Source: JAPHTQ01 sp050299175 (GTDB lineage: Bacteria; Pseudomonadota; Gammaproteobacteria; Thiohalomonadales; Thiohalomonadaceae). From it: a stretch of 64,000 bases of DNA. Position numbers and translations under genes: made by a program. The DNA lies in the NCBI GenBank assembly GCA_050299175.1, contig JBNKVM010000082.1, forward strand, positions 1 to 64,000, in the 5' to 3' direction. The notes beneath the pieces are model-generated. The model was not told the origin of the DNA, did not search any database, and worked only from the letters and a program-made list of their open reading frames with translations. Positions 61,301 to 64,000 of this stretch are shown here, piece by piece; the first letter of the stretch is position 1; the number at the start of each line of letters is the position of its first letter.

Positions 61301-64000
61301 TGACTAATCAGGCCGCACTCACTATCATTGGTTCGACCGATGAAGCGGCTACAGTTACGATCAATGGTACGACAGTACTACTGAATGCACAGAACCAGTT
61401 TAGTCACAGCGCCATGCTTACCGAAGGCAGTAACAGCTTCACCATTGTTGCCACCGATCCGTCAGGTAACAGCTCAACGGTCAATCTCAGTGGAACGCTG
61501 GATACTGTTGCACCGCAATCGGCAAATAGTGGTTTGGTTAATGTGGCTGTTACGGCAGGTACTGCAACTGTCACTGGAAGTGCTGGAAGTGTTGAAGCAA
61601 GTGCTTCGGTAGTGATTGCCAATTCTAATTCTGGTGTATCAGTAACCGTCCCGGCAGCTGGGGATGGTAGTTTTACTGCGCAACTGGCCGTTACATCGGG
61701 TGATAGCCTGCTTATTACCGTGCGTGATGCCGCAGGCAATGTGTCTTCAGCGATCACCCTATCTATCACCATTGACACGGCACCACCTGTCATCACCGTC
61801 AGTAGCCCGGTAAATGGTTTCGTTATCAACCAGTCACAAATGACCATAAGTGGTTCAGTGAGTGAATTGGCAACGGTCACGATCAATGGCTCGACAGTGA
61901 CACTAGATGCACAAAACCAGTTTAGCTACAACGCCACCCTGACCGAGGGTAGTAACAGTTTCGCTATTGTCGCCACCGATCCGGCAGGTAACAGCTCAAC
62001 CTATACCCTTAGCGGAATCCTGGATACCACCGTTACACCACAGCCTCAACCCATACCGGATTATGTGCCAATCGATCCGGCCACGGTCGCACCGCCGCTC
62101 AATCCGAATGTACCTACATCGCTCTATGATTCCACCGCATTCCTTTACAGTGGTAGTCAGCCTGTTCAGTTCGATGTGCAACCGAATGTGATCGAAGCAC
62201 GCCGTGCCGCGGTACTTCGCGGCAAGGTTGTTACCCGTGGTGGGGCAGCGTTAGAAGGTGTGACGATCACTATTCTCAACCACGGTGAATTTGGCTGGAC
62301 AGGTACCCGTACGGATGGACTATTTGACCTTGCTGTTAACGGCGGTGGTCTTCTTACCGTCAATTATGAAAAAACGGGTTATCTGCCGGTGCAACGGCAG
62401 GTCAAAGTGCCGTGGGAGGATTACGCATGGTTACCTGATGTGGTGATGATTCCACTGGACAGCAACGTCACAACTATCGATCTAGCTTCTGCAACACCCA
62501 TTCAGGTGGCGCAGGGTAATGTCGTGACGGATGTTGATGGTAGTCGTCAGGCGACAATGCTTTTCCCGCAAGGGACGCAGGCCAGCATGGTAATGCCGGA
62601 CGGTACTACTCAGCCGCTTACCACGCTTACTGTACGTGCTACTGAATATACTGTCGGAGTGGAAGGACCTGACAGTATGCCTGGTCCGTTGCCACCAACC
62701 AGTGGTTACACCTATGCAGCAGAACTGAGTGTGGACGAAGCCATCGCGGCTGGGGCGAAAGAGGTACGTTTCAGCCAACCGGTCGCTTTCTATGTCGATA
62801 ACTTCATCGGCTTCCCTGTGGGGGAGATCGTTCCTGCAGGTTGGTATGATCGTGATAAGGCGGCCTGGATTCCCTCGGATAATGGACGTGTGATCCAGAT
62901 CCTCTCGATCACAAATGGTTTGGCCGATATCGATGTGGATGGCACTGGTCTCCCAGCCGATGCAACGGTACTTGCTGGGTTAGGTATTACCGATGCAGAG
63001 CGTACAGAACTGGCAGGGTTATACAACGCGGGTGATAGCCTGTGGCGTACACCCATTACGCATTTTACACCCTGGGATTGTAACTGGCCCTATGGGCCAC
63101 CACCCGATGCTGTCCCACCGCCTGCAGATGATCCAAAGCCGGAAGATGATGACAACCCCGATGATCCTACCGAATGCCCCGGTTGCATCATCGAAGCCGA
63201 AAACCAGGTTCTTGGTGAGTCGATTCCAATCGCAGGGACGCCGTACACACTGAACTATCGTTCCAGTCGTGTCCCTGGCTACGTCAAAGGACGTAGTGCC
63301 GAAATCCAAATAAGTGGCTCAAGTGTACCGAGCACACTAAGGCGTATCGATCTCGAAATACGGATAGCGGGTCAGGTACATCGTTACAGCTATCCAGCTT
63401 CACCTAATCAACGTATGACATTCATCTGGGACGGTAAGGACGGAATGGGGCGTCCTGTTTGGGGGGAAGCCACACTTACCTATCACATTCACTACACTTA
63501 TGCAGTCGTGTTTGTTGGGGCCTCCAATGTTGCTTTGGCCTTCAGCCAGGCGGGAAATGGCATTGCTATCAACGGGCGTCGTGGTGCGTCTGAGATCAAT
63601 TATTCCAGGCAGTACAAAGTGACATTGAGCAACAATGAAGCAGTTTGGAGTGGAATGGGGCGCTGGACTCTGGATACGCAGCATGCTTACAGTAATGCGG
63701 AGTCCATACTCCACCGGGGCGACGGGGCGAGGAACCGTATTGCTGCTCTGAACAGCGTCATTACTACAGTGCCTGGTACCGGTAGTAGTGAGGGTGTCCC
63801 GGCTGCCACTGCACCACTCCGTTCACCCCGCGGCGTAGCTGTCGGCACCGATGGCAGTCTCTATATAGCAGATATGGAATACAGAAGAATCCGCCGGGTA
63901 GGGCCGGATGGCGTTATTACTACCGTGGCTGGTGGTGCTAGCTATACTGACGTTAGCCTTGGCGACGGTGGCCAGGCCACACAGGCATGGCTCTGCAATC
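58339..64000 (+). CDS. Giant secreted/surface protein: beta-propeller, Ig-like repeats, RHS/teneurin-like region (partial)
   Basis: At least 1,887 codons, open to the window edge. The start is GTG with AAGGAGT 6 nt upstream and an in-frame TAA before it. Residues 1-30 are a signal peptide (LSFLLIFTAEA). About 35-350 hold seven WLA-type blades (WVAESDGILKL, WLANRKQLIHL), a propeller, interrupted by a charged insert between Cys residues. About 453-1230 are tandem Ig-like modules. About 1294-1370 is a carboxypeptidase-regulatory-like fold. After an acidic linker, 1615-1780 resemble the segment before RHS repeats (GTPYTLNYRSSRVPG), and 1807 on is an NHL repeat (SPRGVAVGTDGSLYIAD). It resembles bacterial RHS/teneurin-type surface proteins; a C-terminal toxin would lie beyond the window. 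Confidence 0.85.
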   Translation, partial: MSLSEFFRPLSALALSFLLIFTAEAATTFNTDYAGALWVAESDGILKLATADGEVLFEIGDVEDVQQLALDENHGVLWAYGKDQLTAFAFDGSVSGRYDLSCKAKRKPRYPERDDFHHRERDNDRRHCEATKNQTAAMAVDPNDGSVWLARDRLLQHYASDGVLQAELTASQHIVALALSPLTSQVWLVSDKRLYRVDDQGTDLELHKLLKERKPIQAIAYDDYLQELWLATEKALIRIDENGNEQFRQRFKHIERMVPDHRGALWAVNHHGIIKLDGTGLLLLETDPFRGSHHGGNITSLVADNADGSAWLANRKQLIHLDSDGQVLHDIGGRDEHYRHHKSEIRALAIYHDTVVPTLSITLPLDGSYLNTHTPLIKINYSDNGMGVDGDTLQLFINDAETTASCDTTDSTAQCTLASPLQGGGTVLAAQVEDYAGNVSEKAEITFTIDAVDTLPPEITITNPENGFLTNQPSLTITGSINEAATVTINGTPLILNAQNQFSFNTELTEGSNSFTVTATDPAGNSSTYTLTGTLDTVAPEPLNANSITVSIEAGSAILTGAAGSAEPGNWITITNVSTGASVTVQVAADGSFTAQITVTPGDNLLLSVSDSAGNTAATDITIPTTGDTLPPEINVISPANGFVTNQPQMTISGSVSEIATLTVNGVSLPLDAQNQFSHSTTLTEGSNSFTIVATDPAGNSSTYTLTSTLDTAAPQSANSGLIDVVVTAGTATITGGAGSVEANASVVITNSTSGASVTIQAAADGSFTAQLAVTSGDNLLITVRDAAGNVSQAITITVDTVPPVINVSSPVNGFLTNQPQMTISGSVSETATVTINNAAVILDAQNQFSHSATLAEGSNSFTVVATDLAGNSATTTLTGTLDTVAPQSANSGLINVSVTAGTATVSGGAGSVEAGASIVITNSNSGASVIVQAAGDGSFTAQLAAASGNNLLITVRDTAGNVSPSLTLVIDTTPPVLSVSNPADGFLTNQAALTIIGSTDEAATVTINGTTVLLNAQNQFSHSAMLTEGSNSFTIVATDPSGNSSTVNLSGTLDTVAPQSANSGLVNVAVTAGTATVTGSAGSVEASASVVIANSNSGVSVTVPAAGDGSFTAQLAVTSGDSLLITVRDAAGNVSSAITLSITIDTAPPVITVSSPVNGFVINQSQMTISGSVSELATVTINGSTVTLDAQNQFSYNATLTEGSNSFAIVATDPAGNSSTYTLSGILDTTVTPQPQPIPDYVPIDPATVAPPLNPNVPTSLYDSTAFLYSGSQPVQFDVQPNVIEARRAAVLRGKVVTRGGAALEGVTITILNHGEFGWTGTRTDGLFDLAVNGGGLLTVNYEKTGYLPVQRQVKVPWEDYAWLPDVVMIPLDSNVTTIDLASATPIQVAQGNVVTDVDGSRQATMLFPQGTQASMVMPDGTTQPLTTLTVRATEYTVGVEGPDSMPGPLPPTSGYTYAAELSVDEAIAAGAKEVRFSQPVAFYVDNFIGFPVGEIVPAGWYDRDKAAWIPSDNGRVIQILSITNGLADIDVDGTGLPADATVLAGLGITDAERTELAGLYNAGDSLWRTPITHFTPWDCNWPYGPPPDAVPPPADDPKPEDDDNPDDPTECPGCIIEAENQVLGESIPIAGTPYTLNYRSSRVPGYVKGRSAEIQISGSSVPSTLRRIDLEIRIAGQVHRYSYPASPNQRMTFIWDGKDGMGRPVWGEATLTYHIHYTYAVVFVGASNVALAFSQAGNGIAINGRRGASEINYSRQYKVTLSNNEAVWSGMGRWTLDTQHAYSNAESILHRGDGARNRIAALNSVITTVPGTGSSEGVPAATAPLRSPRGVAVGTDGSLYIADMEYRRIRRVGPDGVITTVAGGASYTDVSLGDGGQATQAWLCN
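59695..62030 (+). repeat. Tandem Ig-like coding repeats, period about 516-525 bp
   Basis: The module start DTxPPxI recurs at 59695, 60220, 60736, 61252 and 61774 (spacings 525, 516, 516 and 522 bp). Each full module pairs two Ig-like halves: one with TNQPxxTISGS, LDAQNQFS and EGSNSFTVVATDPAG, and one with AGTATVTGGAGSVEA, VVITNSxSGASV and DGSFTAQLAVTSGDNLL. The last copy is half a module. Near-identical DNA suggests recent expansion or homogenisation. Confidence 0.85.

Noticed and set aside
59922..61886. Several minus-strand ORFs of 100-170 codons
   Set aside because: They mirror the tandem Ig repeats in another frame and repeat with them; the plus-strand giant frame explains the region.
59695..62030. 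Possible CRISPR array or satellite
   Set aside because: The repeat unit is over 500 bp, in frame, and codes for protein domains.

Overview
The window is chromosomal DNA of a gammaproteobacterium, most like the sulfur-oxidising Chromatiales and relatives. The evidence is gene order (rpmH-rnpA-yidD-yidC-mnmE diverging from dnaA-dnaN-recF-gyrB; glyQ-glyS-gmhB-plsC), a two-subunit glycyl-tRNA synthetase, and parS sites of the pseudomonad type. No organism name can be proved from this sequence. No tRNA, rRNA, CRISPR array or insertion sequence was seen.

Layout. 1-12.9 kb: mostly housekeeping or poorly known genes (a greA/greB-family end, nfeD-slipin, arfB, an EgtB-like protein without the usual iron ligands, DUF3820, VOC, dsbB, a HAD protein lacking its nucleophile, a methyltransferase, DUF3025, a CPA2 antiporter, an unrecognised 388-residue protein, a TSUP permease, wrbA). 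12.9-29.8 kb: a defence and toxin-antitoxin island, nearly all on the minus strand. It holds a MntA/HepT-type pair (the NTase fused to a winged helix, HepT probably frameshifted), a COG2856/DUF4411 pair, a tandem pair of unknown paralogues, and a long type I restriction-modification cluster. In that cluster hsdR-hsdS are separated from hsdM by a TIGR04141-family gene and an AbiEi/AbiEii module whose NTase carries extra WYL-like and zinc-finger parts; a HEPN-like gene and a membrane protein follow hsdM. 29.9-33.7 kb: small secreted His/Arg-rich proteins behind duplicated TTCAG boxes, a glycine-zipper protein, and a PepSY / response regulator / histidine kinase set. 33.8-39.5 kb: msrB, a MoxR-DUF58-TgpA operon, and a divergent HxlR regulator / quinone reductase pair.

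39.7-49.9 kb is the replication origin region: mnmE, yidC, yidD, rnpA and rpmH leftward, dnaA, dnaN, recF and gyrB rightward. Clustered DnaA boxes lie between dnaA and dnaN, and two perfect 16-bp parS palindromes lie inside recF. 50-58 kb: fbp, plsC, gmhB, a lipoprotein, a MazG-like gene, glyS, glyQ and a ThiI/MnmA-like ATP-pyrophosphatase. From 58.3 kb to the window end runs one open reading frame of at least 1,887 codons. It encodes a secreted giant with a beta-propeller, tandem Ig-like repeats of about 520 bp, a carboxypeptidase-regulatory-like domain, and the start of an RHS/teneurin-like part.

A roughly 140-170 bp element with terminal inverted repeats occurs three times (12.07, 17.61 and 39.52 kb). 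In two copies its end supplies the TAG stop codon of the neighbouring gene. The best candidates for something new are this element, the composite R-M/AbiE/TIGR04141/HEPN island, and the giant surface protein.
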